From Gluconobacter frateurii (lineage in GTDB: Bacteria; Pseudomonadota; Alphaproteobacteria; Acetobacterales; Acetobacteraceae), in contig NZ_BEWN01000003.1 in the NCBI RefSeq assembly GCF_002723955.1, positions 186,001 to 250,000 on the forward strand: 64,000 nucleotides of DNA, in the 5' to 3' direction. Each line of letters starts with the position of its first letter. Within the stretch, counting starts at the first letter, position 1. The notes beneath the pieces were generated by a model. It ran no database searches and was not told where the DNA came from. It was given only the letters and a program-made list of their open reading frames with translations. Made by a program: the position numbers and the translations under genes. Positions 8,169 through 17,252 of this stretch are shown piece by piece.

Positions 8169-9103
8169 TCCCCTCTGAAAATCTGCTCGCCACCCGCGAG
8201 CGTGCAGCGGAGTGGATTGCGCGTCTGCATGCGGATGACTGCACCGACAGTGATCGCACCGAGTTCGTTCAATGGATGCGCGTGGACACACGTAGAGCGG
8301 ACGCGGTGGAGCTTCTCACAGAATACTGGGAGCTGGGTGGTGGGGTTCAGGCAAAAGGCATTCTACAAACTGCCATGGTTCCGGAGGTACGCCCGAGCCA
8401 GATGCGGCGGCGTGTTTTGCTGGCTCTTGCGTCTGTAGGGGCTGTTGCTCTGTTTCCCATGAACAGGAGTGCAAAGGCTTCCCGCATTCTACAGACCACT
8501 GTTGGCCATACGCTTCGAACCCCTTTGCCAGATTACGGGACCTGCCTGCTGGATTCCGGAAGCCGGATGGTTCTGTCTCAAGATGGAAGCCGGGCACGGC
8601 TGGATCAGGGGCAGGTTCTTCTTTCACCTCGCGGCCGTAACGCGTTTCATTTGTCAGCCCGGAACATTACGGTTCATTTGCCGGAGCAGACATCAACGAA
8701 TATCCGCACAGACAGTGCATGCACCGACATCACTGCGGTTCGAGGGCAGGTTCTCCTGCGCAAGGGGGCGGCCTCATCGAACGATGTGTGGATCAAGACG
8801 GGTCAGCGGTTACGGATTTTCCAGAACGGCCGGATGAGTGTCGATTATCCCAATATTGAATCCCTTTTATCGTGGCAGACAGGGAGGCTCATTTTCCGCA
8901 ATACACCCTTGTCGGATGCCATTTCCCAGATCCAGCGATACACAACCCGACAGATCACCATTGCTTCTCCGGCACTGGAAAATCTCAAGCTGAGTGGGGT
9001 CTATTTCGTCTCGCAAGGCGACATGTTTTTACGCATGTTGCCGCGCCTGCTCCCCGTCAGGCTGGAAGAGCACGGCAATCTTTACACGCTTCGGCCATTG
9101 TGA
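8153..9103 (+). CDS. fecR: FecR-type anti-sigma regulator
   Basis: A 316-residue inner-membrane sensor. The cytoplasmic N-terminus (about residues 10-60, RAAEWIARLHADD and RRADAVELLTEYW) is the sigma-binding DUF4880-type segment. One membrane helix follows at about 85-105 (VLLALASVGAVALFPM). The periplasmic FecR domain contains TACTDITAVRGQVLLRKG-like sequence, and the C-terminal STN-like domain has LIFRNTPLSDAISQIQRYT. It overlaps the sigma gene and precedes the receptor. By analogy with FecR it would relay receptor occupancy to the sigma factor. Confidence 0.87.
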   Translation: MDGPVIPSENLLATRERAAEWIARLHADDCTDSDRTEFVQWMRVDTRRADAVELLTEYWELGGGVQAKGILQTAMVPEVRPSQMRRRVLLALASVGAVALFPMNRSAKASRILQTTVGHTLRTPLPDYGTCLLDSGSRMVLSQDGSRARLDQGQVLLSPRGRNAFHLSARNITVHLPEQTSTNIRTDSACTDITAVRGQVLLRKGAASSNDVWIKTGQRLRIFQNGRMSVDYPNIESLLSWQTGRLIFRNTPLSDAISQIQRYTTRQITIASPALENLKLSGVYFVSQGDMFLRMLPRLLPVRLEEHGNLYTLRPL

Positions 9104-9203
9104 CGGTTTCATGAAAACGCCGGAAATGTCCTGAGGTTTTTCGAATTGTAATTGTCTTTCTGTGGAGACCGCCTTCTGCGATCGCCAACAGGATAGAGAA
9201 TAC

Positions 9204-11894
9204 ATGGCCGTGACCGCCCGGTGCCCCCTTCGCGCAGCTTTGCTCCTGACTGTGGGAATGACCATTCTGACCCATACTGCCGTTGCTGCTCCCGCAGTGG
9301 CTGCAAATGTTCATATTGACCGGCAGCCAATGGCACAGGCGCTGGAATCCCTGAGCCGACAGACCGGGCAAAGCATTCTTTTCTCTCCTGATCTGGTCGA
9401 GCATCTTCAGGCCCCTTCTGTCAGTGGCTCACTGACACCGGATGCGGCGGCGGGAAAGTTGCTCAACGGAAGCGGACTGACGGTGGAAGTCGCTCCGGGT
9501 GGCGGTATGATTGTCCGGCGAGCCGCGGGCGCAAAGCGGCCCTCCAAAGCAAGACGTGCCCCGCGCGTCCGGGAAGCAAGCGATATTGAGCAGATTGTTG
9601 CTACGGGCCACAGAACACGGTCTGTCCTGAGCATCAGCGGTGACCAGATGCAGGAGATGATGCCGGGTCAGAACCCTATGCAGGCTCTTGATCTTCTGCC
9701 GGGCGTGACATTCACCAATGTCGACCCATGGGGCAATAACGAGCAGAACTCCAGCATCTACGTGCATGGATTTTCCAACACGCAGATCGGGTACACGCTG
9801 GACGGCGTTCCTCTGGGAGCTGGCGCTTACGGCAATTACAACGGTCTTTCTCCGCAACGTGCTGCGATCAGCGAAGATATCGGCCAGACGTCCCTCTCGT
9901 CGGGTGCTGGTGCCCTCGGAACTGCGTCGACCAGTAATCTCGGCGGAACAATCGAGTTCAATACCCGCGATCCAAAAGCCAAGGCAGGTGCCACGATCCG
10001 TCAGACCTTCGGAAGTTATTCAACGTTCCGAACTTATGCCCGGCTTGATACCGGAAACTTCGGGAATGGCAATTCTGCATACGTCTCTTTTTCACGACAG
10101 GACGCACGACCGTGGAACCTTGGCGAAGGAAACCGGCAGGGTGGGTATCAGGTCGATGGAAAGTTCATCCACAAAGGTGAGAACACAACCATCACGGCTT
10201 ATTTTGACTGGCAGAACAAAGCCGAACCGAACACACAGGGCCTGACTGCTCCAACGGATCTCTATGCCCGCGGTGCATTTTACCCGGACCTGAACGCCGC
10301 GATGGCCAATTATCCTGCCATGACCTCAAAGTCCGCTGCACCTGGAACGCCAAATAACAAATACTATTACTCAGCAGCTCAACGGACGGATTACCTCACC
10401 TATCTGAAAATCTCACATCGGTTCTCTCCGAACCTGACATGGGATAACCAGCTCTACTTTCATTATGATGATGGTGCGGGCGTCGTCGCAACATCGATCC
10501 GGACAAACGCAATCCTGACTATTCTTGGAAGTTACCTTGATCCGACAGGCTCAAAATATATCAAGAACGGTCAGTTCACCTACAGTGTCGCAGGTATTGA
10601 TCCGAAAGTCTGGAATGCAACAGGTGGGACCGGGTTTGCGGTCCGTACTACTGAATACGAAGATTATCGCGGCGGTCTGACCAGCACCCTGCACTATCAT
10701 CTTGGCCACCATAATATTGAAGTTGGTGGCTGGTACGAGCGCAATAACAACACGCAGGGACGCCTCTGGTATCCGCTGACGGCAACAGACACGTTGACAC
10801 CCTACAAGCGTGCGACCAACCCGCTTTTCACGCAGTGGATGAATGCGTTCTATACCAACACGTTCGTCACGCACTTGCAGGATAGCTGGAAGGTTACGCC
10901 TCATCTGACCCTGACAGCAGGGTTCAAATCCGAAATGGTTTATACGAACGGGACGCTTCCGATTGCGGCCCTCCCGCAGTCTCTGGCATCGTCAGTTTCC
11001 GGCGCGAAAACCATCGTTGATACCAGCACCCATACGGTTGCTGGTGGGACGATACCCTCTTACAAGCCGTTTCTCCCGGCTTTTGGCGCTCTGTGGAATT
11101 TCACACCTCATGAGCAGTTCTTCGCCAATATTCAGGAAAACATGAATTCCTTTGCCCAGACGGGCTACAGCACCACCTCACCCTGGGCCGTTACAAGTCA
11201 GGAAGCCTTTGAAGACTTCAAGAAAACCGGGAAGCCGGAAACATCCTGGACCTACGAGACAGGCATTCGTACCAATCGCCCACTGTTTCTAGGCCCGCTG
11301 ACGGGCATTAGTGGCCAGCTTGAATATTACCATGTTGATTTCTTCAACCGTCTTGGTGCGATCAAGCCGCCCAATCAGGGTATTTCAGGCGTGGGCGGGA
11401 CGGTTGCCAATCTTGGCAGCGTTTCAACAAATGGCATGGATCTGTCCTTCACCCTACGCTTCGGGCAACACTTCTCCGTCTATGATGCGGTGTCTTATGT
11501 CAGCAGCATCTACGGAAGCGATTTCATGGATGGGTCGACGCTTTACGCCACAAAGGGCGAAAAAGTCCCGGCTATTCCTGTCTGGTCTGACAAATTTGCT
11601 ATTAATTACAATCAGGCTGGCTTCAATGCCCAGCTTTTCGGAACCTATATGGGCGTCCGGCCCGGCACCATCACGAACACCGTTATGGTGCCGCCGCGGT
11701 TCCAGCTGGGCTTTAGTTCGGGATATACCTTCAAGCATATTCCCCACATGCAGAGCCTCAAGCTCCAGTTCAATGTCAGTAACCTGACGAATACCCGCTC
11801 CTGGTCCACGATTACCGCCGGGGATGGATCAACCTATGTGGGTTATCCAACCCCTCCCCGTATGTTCTTTGGAACAGTAGCGGCCTCGTTCTGA
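9204..11894 (+). CDS. TonB-dependent transducer receptor with STN signalling domain
   Basis: A 896-residue outer-membrane transporter and output of the sigma/anti-sigma pair upstream. I start at ATG 9204, not the GTG at 9162, because AGGATAGAGA lies 5-14 bases upstream and a signal peptide follows (LLLTVGMTILTHTAVAAPAVA). The mature N-terminus is an STN domain (VHIDRQPMAQALESLSRQ, LTPDAAAGKLLNGSGL). The plug follows (QALDLLPGVTF, YVHGFSNTQIGYTLDGVPL, GGTIEFNTRDP), then a 22-strand barrel ending MFFGTVAASF. GGAAAT at 9122-9127 could be part of an ECF-type promoter. The ligand is unknown; siderophore or another metal chelate is most likely from the FecIR linkage. Confidence 0.9.
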   Translation: MAVTARCPLRAALLLTVGMTILTHTAVAAPAVAANVHIDRQPMAQALESLSRQTGQSILFSPDLVEHLQAPSVSGSLTPDAAAGKLLNGSGLTVEVAPGGGMIVRRAAGAKRPSKARRAPRVREASDIEQIVATGHRTRSVLSISGDQMQEMMPGQNPMQALDLLPGVTFTNVDPWGNNEQNSSIYVHGFSNTQIGYTLDGVPLGAGAYGNYNGLSPQRAAISEDIGQTSLSSGAGALGTASTSNLGGTIEFNTRDPKAKAGATIRQTFGSYSTFRTYARLDTGNFGNGNSAYVSFSRQDARPWNLGEGNRQGGYQVDGKFIHKGENTTITAYFDWQNKAEPNTQGLTAPTDLYARGAFYPDLNAAMANYPAMTSKSAAPGTPNNKYYYSAAQRTDYLTYLKISHRFSPNLTWDNQLYFHYDDGAGVVATSIRTNAILTILGSYLDPTGSKYIKNGQFTYSVAGIDPKVWNATGGTGFAVRTTEYEDYRGGLTSTLHYHLGHHNIEVGGWYERNNNTQGRLWYPLTATDTLTPYKRATNPLFTQWMNAFYTNTFVTHLQDSWKVTPHLTLTAGFKSEMVYTNGTLPIAALPQSLASSVSGAKTIVDTSTHTVAGGTIPSYKPFLPAFGALWNFTPHEQFFANIQENMNSFAQTGYSTTSPWAVTSQEAFEDFKKTGKPETSWTYETGIRTNRPLFLGPLTGISGQLEYYHVDFFNRLGAIKPPNQGISGVGGTVANLGSVSTNGMDLSFTLRFGQHFSVYDAVSYVSSIYGSDFMDGSTLYATKGEKVPAIPVWSDKFAINYNQAGFNAQLFGTYMGVRPGTITNTVMVPPRFQLGFSSGYTFKHIPHMQSLKLQFNVSNLTNTRSWSTITAGDGSTYVGYPTPPRMFFGTVAASF

Positions 11895-11904
11895 AGACGC
11901 CAAC

Positions 11905-11931
11905 AAGGGATGGCTTTTATCGCCATCCCTT
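11905..11931. terminator. Bidirectional terminator between two TonB receptor genes
   Basis: AAGGGATGGC (11905-11914) and GCCATCCCTT (11922-11931) form a perfect 10-bp stem with a 7-base loop (TTTTATC). It is flanked by an A-rich left side and TT on the right, exactly between the convergent stops at 11894 and 11938. It can act on both strands. Confidence 0.85.
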
Positions 11932-11937
11932 TTCAAC

Positions 11938-14295
11938 TCAGAAGTCTGCGCGAACGCGGACTTCCCAGGTTGCCGGACGGCCAGCGACAGCAATGTTGTC
12001 GCCGCCTACAAAGTAACCCCGCGTCACGTCGTAGTGCTTGTCAGTAATGTTGCGGCCAATGCCCTCAATTTTCCAGTGTCCCTTATGCGGTGCGAAGGAA
12101 ATATATCCGCCCCACAATGTGTACCCCGGAATGGTATTGGCGGAGTTCAGAGCCGTGCTTGTGGTGCGAAGGCTGTAATCCACACCGGATACAAGATCAT
12201 ATTTCCCGACGCGCCACGTATAATCGACGGAACCGTTGGCCGTGAAATGCGGCACTTCGATACCACGCCCAGAAACGTCCTGCGTCACGCCGACCCATAC
12301 GCCATTGACCTGCTTTGAACTCGTGACAGCACTGAACTTGTCGTACGCGCCCTCAACATAGGCTCCGGATTGCGCCACATGCAGTCCGGGGATCGGGGAC
12401 CATTCGATCTCGTACTCGCCACCGAACATGTGGGAGCGCGGTGCGTTTACGAACAGACCAATCGCAGAGCCCGTCGTCGGGCTGTAGGCGATGGACTGAA
12501 CCTGACGGTCAAAATAGTCATAGTAGAAGAAGTCAGCATTCACCCGCAGGTTATACCTTGGCAGGATCAGCTTGTTTCCGACTTCGAAAGAATAAAGCTG
12601 CTCGGGCTTGAAGGGATTGGTCATCTGCGTGACGTCAGATGAGTTGTACACCGTGAAGCCACCGGATTTCACACCTTTGCTGAAGGTGAAATACGTCATG
12701 TCATGGCTGAACGGATGGTACTGAATGCTGAATTTTGCAGACGGCAACGTATAGGACTGAGACTGCTGGGCGATGGAATTCTGTGGGTTGGTAACCACTC
12801 CGCCGACAAGATAATGCGCATAAACGTTGTCCAGAGTACGTTTTTCATGCTCCAGTCGAATTCCGCCCACAAGTTGCAGTTTGGGTGTCAGATCGTATGT
12901 CACCTGACCGAAGCCACTGATGGTATTGACCGTCTGAGAGTAACGAACGTCCCCGTCCGTGTTGTATAGTGCCTGAAATCCTGACTGGTATCGGTCATTC
13001 AACCATTGGTGACCGTAATAAATGCCGCCGATCCAGTGTAGCCGCCCCGATGTGTTGGATGAGAACCGAAGTTCGTCAGCTACGACGTTTGCACGTGTGT
13101 TGAACTTTACGTCTGCCAGCGACAACGATGAGTCATCGAAGTTGTCATATTCATCACGCTGCATGTAGTCGTAACTGGCGAGATTCGTGATGGTGAAATC
13201 ACGAAGATGCTTCTCTACCCGCAGGCTGCTACCACCCGTATCGATGTGGCTGTACGGCTTCTGATCTGGCGTTAGACCCGTTTCCTTGGCAAACTGCTCG
13301 GACGTTCCCCAACGCGTATTATAGCGGCTGCTGGATGCGGGCATGGGATTGGTGGAACTCAGGCTGGTAATCGGCTCCCAGGCGTACACACCCGTTCCGT
13401 CAGACCGGTCCCGACTTCCATGCAGGTTCCACTCCAGTTTCCAGCTCTCTGACGGCGCATAATCGACCAAAAGTCGTGCAGCGCCCCGGTCAACATTACC
13501 GAGATGGGCCTTCGCTTCCGGATTATACTGCCATGCGCCGCCCTGCTGGGTTTCTCCAGACAGGCGGAACTTGAGTTTGTCGTTGATTGGGCCGGAAATA
13601 TAACCGTCAATTTTGCCGCTGTCGAAGCGACCATACTGAACAGCCACGCCCCCTGCCAGCTTATCGGTTGGCTTGTTCGTGATGTAGTTGATCGCCCCGC
13701 CCGTCGTGTTACGTCCATAAAGCGTGCCCTGAGGTCCGCGCAGGACTTCAACGCGCTGCATGTCAAACATCATCCCGTTAATGCCGAACGGAACAGGATT
13801 GGCGACTTCATCGATATAGATGCCAACAGTCGGGGAGTTGTTGCTGGCATAGTTGTTAAATCCGACGCCTCGGATCGTATAAGTATATTGGCCGCTCCCA
13901 TAAGACGGCTGGATCTGAAGCGACGGGGTAGCATACTGAAGATCGAACACATTGTTGATGTTCCGATTTTCCAGCATCTTGGCGGAAACGACGCTGATGG
14001 ACGTTCCGATATTCTGCGGACTGTCTGCACGTCGTTCAGATGTCACGACCACATTTTCTACACGTGAGGCTTCGTGATCCTGGGTTTTTGGTGCCGGGCG
14101 CACATGAGCGGTTTTGGAGGGAAGCGTCTCCCCTTTTCGCGTGCTAATCTGCGCGGGCTTTTTGGCTGGAGCGCTATCCTCCGCAGCTGCCGCAACATTC
14201 CAGAATGGCAGCAGTGCTACACTGGAGATAAGGGCAACCCGCCCACGGACAAGGAGGGCATTTCTGCGGTACGGAGCAGTGTGAACGTCGTGCAT
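11938..14295 (-). CDS. TonB-dependent receptor divergent from monooxygenase operon
   Basis: A 785-residue outer-membrane TonB-dependent receptor. It has an N-terminal signal (VALISSVALLPFWNVAAAAE), a linker rich in Lys/Pro/Ser, then a TonB box-like VENVVVTSERR. The plug carries QNIGTSISVVSAKML, YTIRGVGFNNYASN, VEVLRGPQGTLYGRNTTGGAINY. The barrel ends VRVRADF. It has no STN domain, so it is a plain transporter. GGCGGA precedes the start. It shares its upstream region with the nine-gene monooxygenase/ABC operon, so it probably imports that pathway's substrate across the outer membrane (inference). The type resembles receptors for non-siderophore organics as much as iron chelates. Confidence 0.88.
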   Translation of the reverse strand: MHDVHTAPYRRNALLVRGRVALISSVALLPFWNVAAAAEDSAPAKKPAQISTRKGETLPSKTAHVRPAPKTQDHEASRVENVVVTSERRADSPQNIGTSISVVSAKMLENRNINNVFDLQYATPSLQIQPSYGSGQYTYTIRGVGFNNYASNNSPTVGIYIDEVANPVPFGINGMMFDMQRVEVLRGPQGTLYGRNTTGGAINYITNKPTDKLAGGVAVQYGRFDSGKIDGYISGPINDKLKFRLSGETQQGGAWQYNPEAKAHLGNVDRGAARLLVDYAPSESWKLEWNLHGSRDRSDGTGVYAWEPITSLSSTNPMPASSSRYNTRWGTSEQFAKETGLTPDQKPYSHIDTGGSSLRVEKHLRDFTITNLASYDYMQRDEYDNFDDSSLSLADVKFNTRANVVADELRFSSNTSGRLHWIGGIYYGHQWLNDRYQSGFQALYNTDGDVRYSQTVNTISGFGQVTYDLTPKLQLVGGIRLEHEKRTLDNVYAHYLVGGVVTNPQNSIAQQSQSYTLPSAKFSIQYHPFSHDMTYFTFSKGVKSGGFTVYNSSDVTQMTNPFKPEQLYSFEVGNKLILPRYNLRVNADFFYYDYFDRQVQSIAYSPTTGSAIGLFVNAPRSHMFGGEYEIEWSPIPGLHVAQSGAYVEGAYDKFSAVTSSKQVNGVWVGVTQDVSGRGIEVPHFTANGSVDYTWRVGKYDLVSGVDYSLRTTSTALNSANTIPGYTLWGGYISFAPHKGHWKIEGIGRNITDKHYDVTRGYFVGGDNIAVAGRPATWEVRVRADF

Positions 14296-14323
14296 CGGTT
14301 CCGCCTAATAACTAATATTTATC

Positions 14324-14341
14324 GTTGTTATATAAAACAAC
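14324..14341. promoter_or_regulatory. Inverted repeat in the divergent promoter region
   Basis: GTTGTT-ATATAA-AACAAC is a perfect 6+6 palindrome with a 6-base AT spacer. It lies 29 bases upstream of the receptor start and about 110 upstream of the monooxygenase start. The size and position suit a repressor or activator site controlling both directions. No regulator gene lies in the operon. Confidence 0.4.
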
Positions 14342-14373
14342 TATCTATTTGCGTTTAAGGGATAGAAAAACGA

Positions 14374-14396
14374 TTCACAACAGGTTATGCTGTGAA
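14374..14396. promoter_or_regulatory. Second inverted repeat upstream of the monooxygenase gene
   Basis: TTCACA (14374-14379) and TGTGAA (14391-14396) form an inverted repeat with an 11-base spacer, about 50 bases upstream of the preferred start of the monooxygenase gene. The TGTGA half-site resembles CRP/FNR-type or other helix-turn-helix sites, but this is only a pattern. Confidence 0.3.
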
Positions 14397-14448
14397 CGCA
14401 ACATTTTTTTGTGTTTCTGATCGTGACAAAGCAAGAGATCGAACGTCC

Positions 14449-15777
14449 ATGGCTCCCCAGATGAAACTCGCCGCATTCCTTCTCCCAACCGGCCATCATG
14501 CGGCAGCCTGGCGCCATCCTGGTTCGGCCCCGGACGCTGGCAGCAACTTTCAGCGGCAGCTCGAACAGGCGCGCCTTGCCGAGAGTGGGCTCTTCGATGC
14601 AGTATTTATTGCTGATTTTACAAGCTCCATCGACGAAGCCACCCTCGATGGTTTCCGCCGCATGACCTATGCCGCGTCCTTTGAGCCTCTGACGCTTCTT
14701 TCTGCTCTCGCAGCCACCACCAACAAGATTGGGCTGATCGGTACGGTCAGTACAACCTATTCCGTACCCTATCATCTGGCCCGACAGTTTTTGTCTCTGG
14801 ACCAGATCAGTGGCGGCCGTGCGGGATGGAATCTTGTCACAACCGCTAACGTCAAAGAGTCCATCCATTACGGCCGCCCAAGCCACGTCCCTCACGCAGA
14901 TCGCTATCGGCAGGCGCGCGAATTTGCTCAAATCGTGCAGAATTTCTGGGATAGCTGGGACGATGACGCTTTCCTGCGCGACACGGACAGCGGAGAGTTT
15001 TTTAAGCCACAAGGCAGACGTCCCTTCGAGTTCAAGGGGGAATTCCTTTCAGCTGCAGGGCAGATCGATATTCCCCGCTCTCCGCAAGGTAGGCCTGTGC
15101 TCGTTCAGGCTGGATCTTCCGAGCCGGGCCGTCAGCTTGCCGCGGAGACCGCTGAAATGGTCTTCACGGCCCAGCAGACCCTTGAAGAAGCAAAGGCATT
15201 CCGCCTCGATCTGCATCGTCGTATGCGGAACATTGGCCGAGATCCGGCATCCCTGAAGGTCATGCCCGGCGTCTACCCGCTCGTGGGACGTACACAGATG
15301 GAAGCGGAAGATCTGCGGGCACAGCTCGATGATCTGACACATCCGGATGTCGGACTATTTCTTTTGGGTGGCATGACTGGCACTGATCTTCGCGGATTGC
15401 CTCTTGATGGCCCGCTCCCGGACGCTCCGGCCGACTTCAATGGAAATCGCAGCCGGCAGACGCTTCTGGTCGAGATGGCAAAGCGCCGGAACATGACATT
15501 GCGTGACCTGTATCTGGAAGTCAGCGGTGCACGCGGGCACTGGTCCATTTATGGTGGCCCGAAGGAGATTGCGGATCAGCTTGAAGAGTGGTTTGTGGAG
15601 GGTGCAGCTGATGGCTTCAACGTGATGCCGCCGATCCTGCCGCAGAGTCTGGAGATCTTCGTGGATCATGTCGTGCCTGAGCTACAGCGTCGCGGTCTCT
15701 TCCGCACGGCTTATGAGGGCTCGACCCTGCGCGAGCATCTGGGCCTGAAGCGCCCGGCACCCGGCGAGACCCCATGA
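14449..15777 (+). CDS. FMN-dependent monooxygenase, NtaA/SnaA/DszA family
   Basis: A 442-residue luciferase-like (LLM) flavin monooxygenase of the nitrilotriacetate/pristinamycin/dibenzothiophene-sulfone type, which uses FMNH2 and O2 supplied by a separate reductase. Visible family segments are MKLAAFLLPTGHHAAAWRHP, ESGLFDAVFIADF, RFL/QFLSLDQISGGRAGWNLVTT near residue 120, and ADGFNVMPPILP near the C-terminus. I start at ATG 14449 (AAGAGA upstream); an upstream GTG at 14392 falls inside an inverted repeat and adds no homologous sequence. It is the first gene of the operon and overlaps the next by 4 bp. No flavin reductase is present here. The substrate is unknown. Confidence 0.88.
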   Translation: MAPQMKLAAFLLPTGHHAAAWRHPGSAPDAGSNFQRQLEQARLAESGLFDAVFIADFTSSIDEATLDGFRRMTYAASFEPLTLLSALAATTNKIGLIGTVSTTYSVPYHLARQFLSLDQISGGRAGWNLVTTANVKESIHYGRPSHVPHADRYRQAREFAQIVQNFWDSWDDDAFLRDTDSGEFFKPQGRRPFEFKGEFLSAAGQIDIPRSPQGRPVLVQAGSSEPGRQLAAETAEMVFTAQQTLEEAKAFRLDLHRRMRNIGRDPASLKVMPGVYPLVGRTQMEAEDLRAQLDDLTHPDVGLFLLGGMTGTDLRGLPLDGPLPDAPADFNGNRSRQTLLVEMAKRRNMTLRDLYLEVSGARGHWSIYGGPKEIADQLEEWFVEGAADGFNVMPPILPQSLEIFVDHVVPELQRRGLFRTAYEGSTLREHLGLKRPAPGETP

Positions 15778-17252
15778 AATCAGCCTGCGTTCTGTTGGCC
15801 GTAGCGGGCCTAAGATTTGTATCATCAGCCTCAGCTGATCCGCGAGAAACCATGAGCATCGGTGTTTCCATCGAGCCGCCCGGCCTGGACCCAACCCGCA
15901 CACCGAGTGAGGCGGTGGGTACGATCACATATAACAATATCTACGAGGGCCTGACCCGCCTGGACCGGGAGGGGCATGTGCAACCACTCCTCGCCCGTGA
16001 ATGGACTGTCTCCGACGACGGGCGCGTCTATCACTTCACCTTGCAGGATAATGTTCATTTTCACGATGGGTCCCTCTTAACCTGCGAGAATGTCCGCTTT
16101 TCGCTTCTTCGTGCGGGCGCATCCACAAGCACCAACCCGGATCGCAGTTTCTTCACGAATATTGTGGACGTTGCCTGCCCGGATGCATCACATGCGGACG
16201 TCACGCTGAAGAAGCCTCATGGCAGCTTTACCTATGAGCTGGCATGGAATGACGCTTCCATTCTCTCACCGGCATCGGCAGACAAAAACGTCAGCCACCC
16301 GATTGGAACCGGTCCGTTCCAGTTTCAGGAATGGCAACGGGGAGATCATGTCACCCTGTCCCGAAATCCGGATTACTGGGGCAAAGCCCCGCTTTTAAAG
16401 ACGGTGATATTCCGGTTCATGCCTGACCCGCTGGCTGCGAGTAATGCCCTTCTCGCCGGAGAACTGGATGCCTATCCGTCTTTTCCCGCACCAGAGGTTC
16501 TGAGCCGTTTTATCGATCATCCGAGTATCCGGATCGTTCGCGGCACATTTCCGTTCAAGGCCATTCTGGCTCTGAACAACGCCCGCCGGCCCTTTAACGA
16601 CATCCGGGTCCGTCAGGCAGTTGCCTACGCCATTGATCGCAAGGCCCTTGTTCAGGCAGGGGCAGACGGTGAAGGCACGGTTCTGCAATCACATATGGCG
16701 CCTAATGATCCGGATTATGCAGCGCTACCTGACCGTTATCCTTACAATCCTGAAAGAGCACGCGCGCTTCTGAAGGAAGCGGGTATACGGCCGGGGACGC
16801 AGCTCACCCTCTCCTATCCGCCCATCACTTATGCGCGTGATACCAGTGAAATCGTCGCCGCGTATCTCGAACAGGTCGGGCTGATCGTGACGTTACAGCC
16901 GCTTGAATGGCCAGCCTGGCTGGGTCAGGTCTTCGGAAAGGGTAAGTTCGACATGACGGTCATTGCCCATACGGAGCCCCATGACATCGGTATCTATGAT
17001 CGGGAGGCCATATACTTCCACTACAAGAGTCCGGAGTTCCACAGCCTCTTCGAACAGTATGAGGCGACGGAAAATCCCGAAGAGAGACATCGTTTGTCAG
17101 TTGCCATGCAGGACCGTCTTGCACAGGATGAACCCAATGTTTTCCTGTACTCCCGCCCGCGGGACACGGTCATGAACAGTCACATCTTAGGTCTCTGGAC
17201 AGATCAGCAGATCGCCGCTTGCCCCATGGGTGATGTTTCCTGGGAACCATGA
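15774..17252 (+). CDS. Periplasmic substrate-binding protein of peptide-type ABC importer
   Basis: A 492-residue solute-binding protein of SBP family 5 (dipeptide/oligopeptide/nickel). A signal peptide (SACVLLAVAGLRFVSSASA) is followed by SIGVSIEPPGLDPTRT and YNNIYEGLTRLD. Later come NVHFHDGS and GTGPFQFQEW...RNPDYWGKAP, and RRPFNDIRVRQAVAYAIDR in the second lobe, all typical of the family. It overlaps the monooxygenase stop and the permease start by 4 bp each. It would capture the substrate in the periplasm. Family 5 proteins also bind sugars, opines and metal chelates, so a peptide ligand is not assured. Confidence 0.9.
   Translation: MKSACVLLAVAGLRFVSSASADPRETMSIGVSIEPPGLDPTRTPSEAVGTITYNNIYEGLTRLDREGHVQPLLAREWTVSDDGRVYHFTLQDNVHFHDGSLLTCENVRFSLLRAGASTSTNPDRSFFTNIVDVACPDASHADVTLKKPHGSFTYELAWNDASILSPASADKNVSHPIGTGPFQFQEWQRGDHVTLSRNPDYWGKAPLLKTVIFRFMPDPLAASNALLAGELDAYPSFPAPEVLSRFIDHPSIRIVRGTFPFKAILALNNARRPFNDIRVRQAVAYAIDRKALVQAGADGEGTVLQSHMAPNDPDYAALPDRYPYNPERARALLKEAGIRPGTQLTLSYPPITYARDTSEIVAAYLEQVGLIVTLQPLEWPAWLGQVFGKGKFDMTVIAHTEPHDIGIYDREAIYFHYKSPEFHSLFEQYEATENPEERHRLSVAMQDRLAQDEPNVFLYSRPRDTVMNSHILGLWTDQQIAACPMGDVSWEP

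Noticed and set aside
9122-9148. FecI-type promoter before the receptor at 9204
   Set aside because: GGAAAT is present but the matching -10 element is not found at the expected 17-base spacing, so I did not list it as a feature.
14341-15012. A 223-residue minus-strand frame opposite the monooxygenase gene
   Set aside because: It is antisense to the monooxygenase gene and covers its promoter palindromes; no family or ribosome site is seen.
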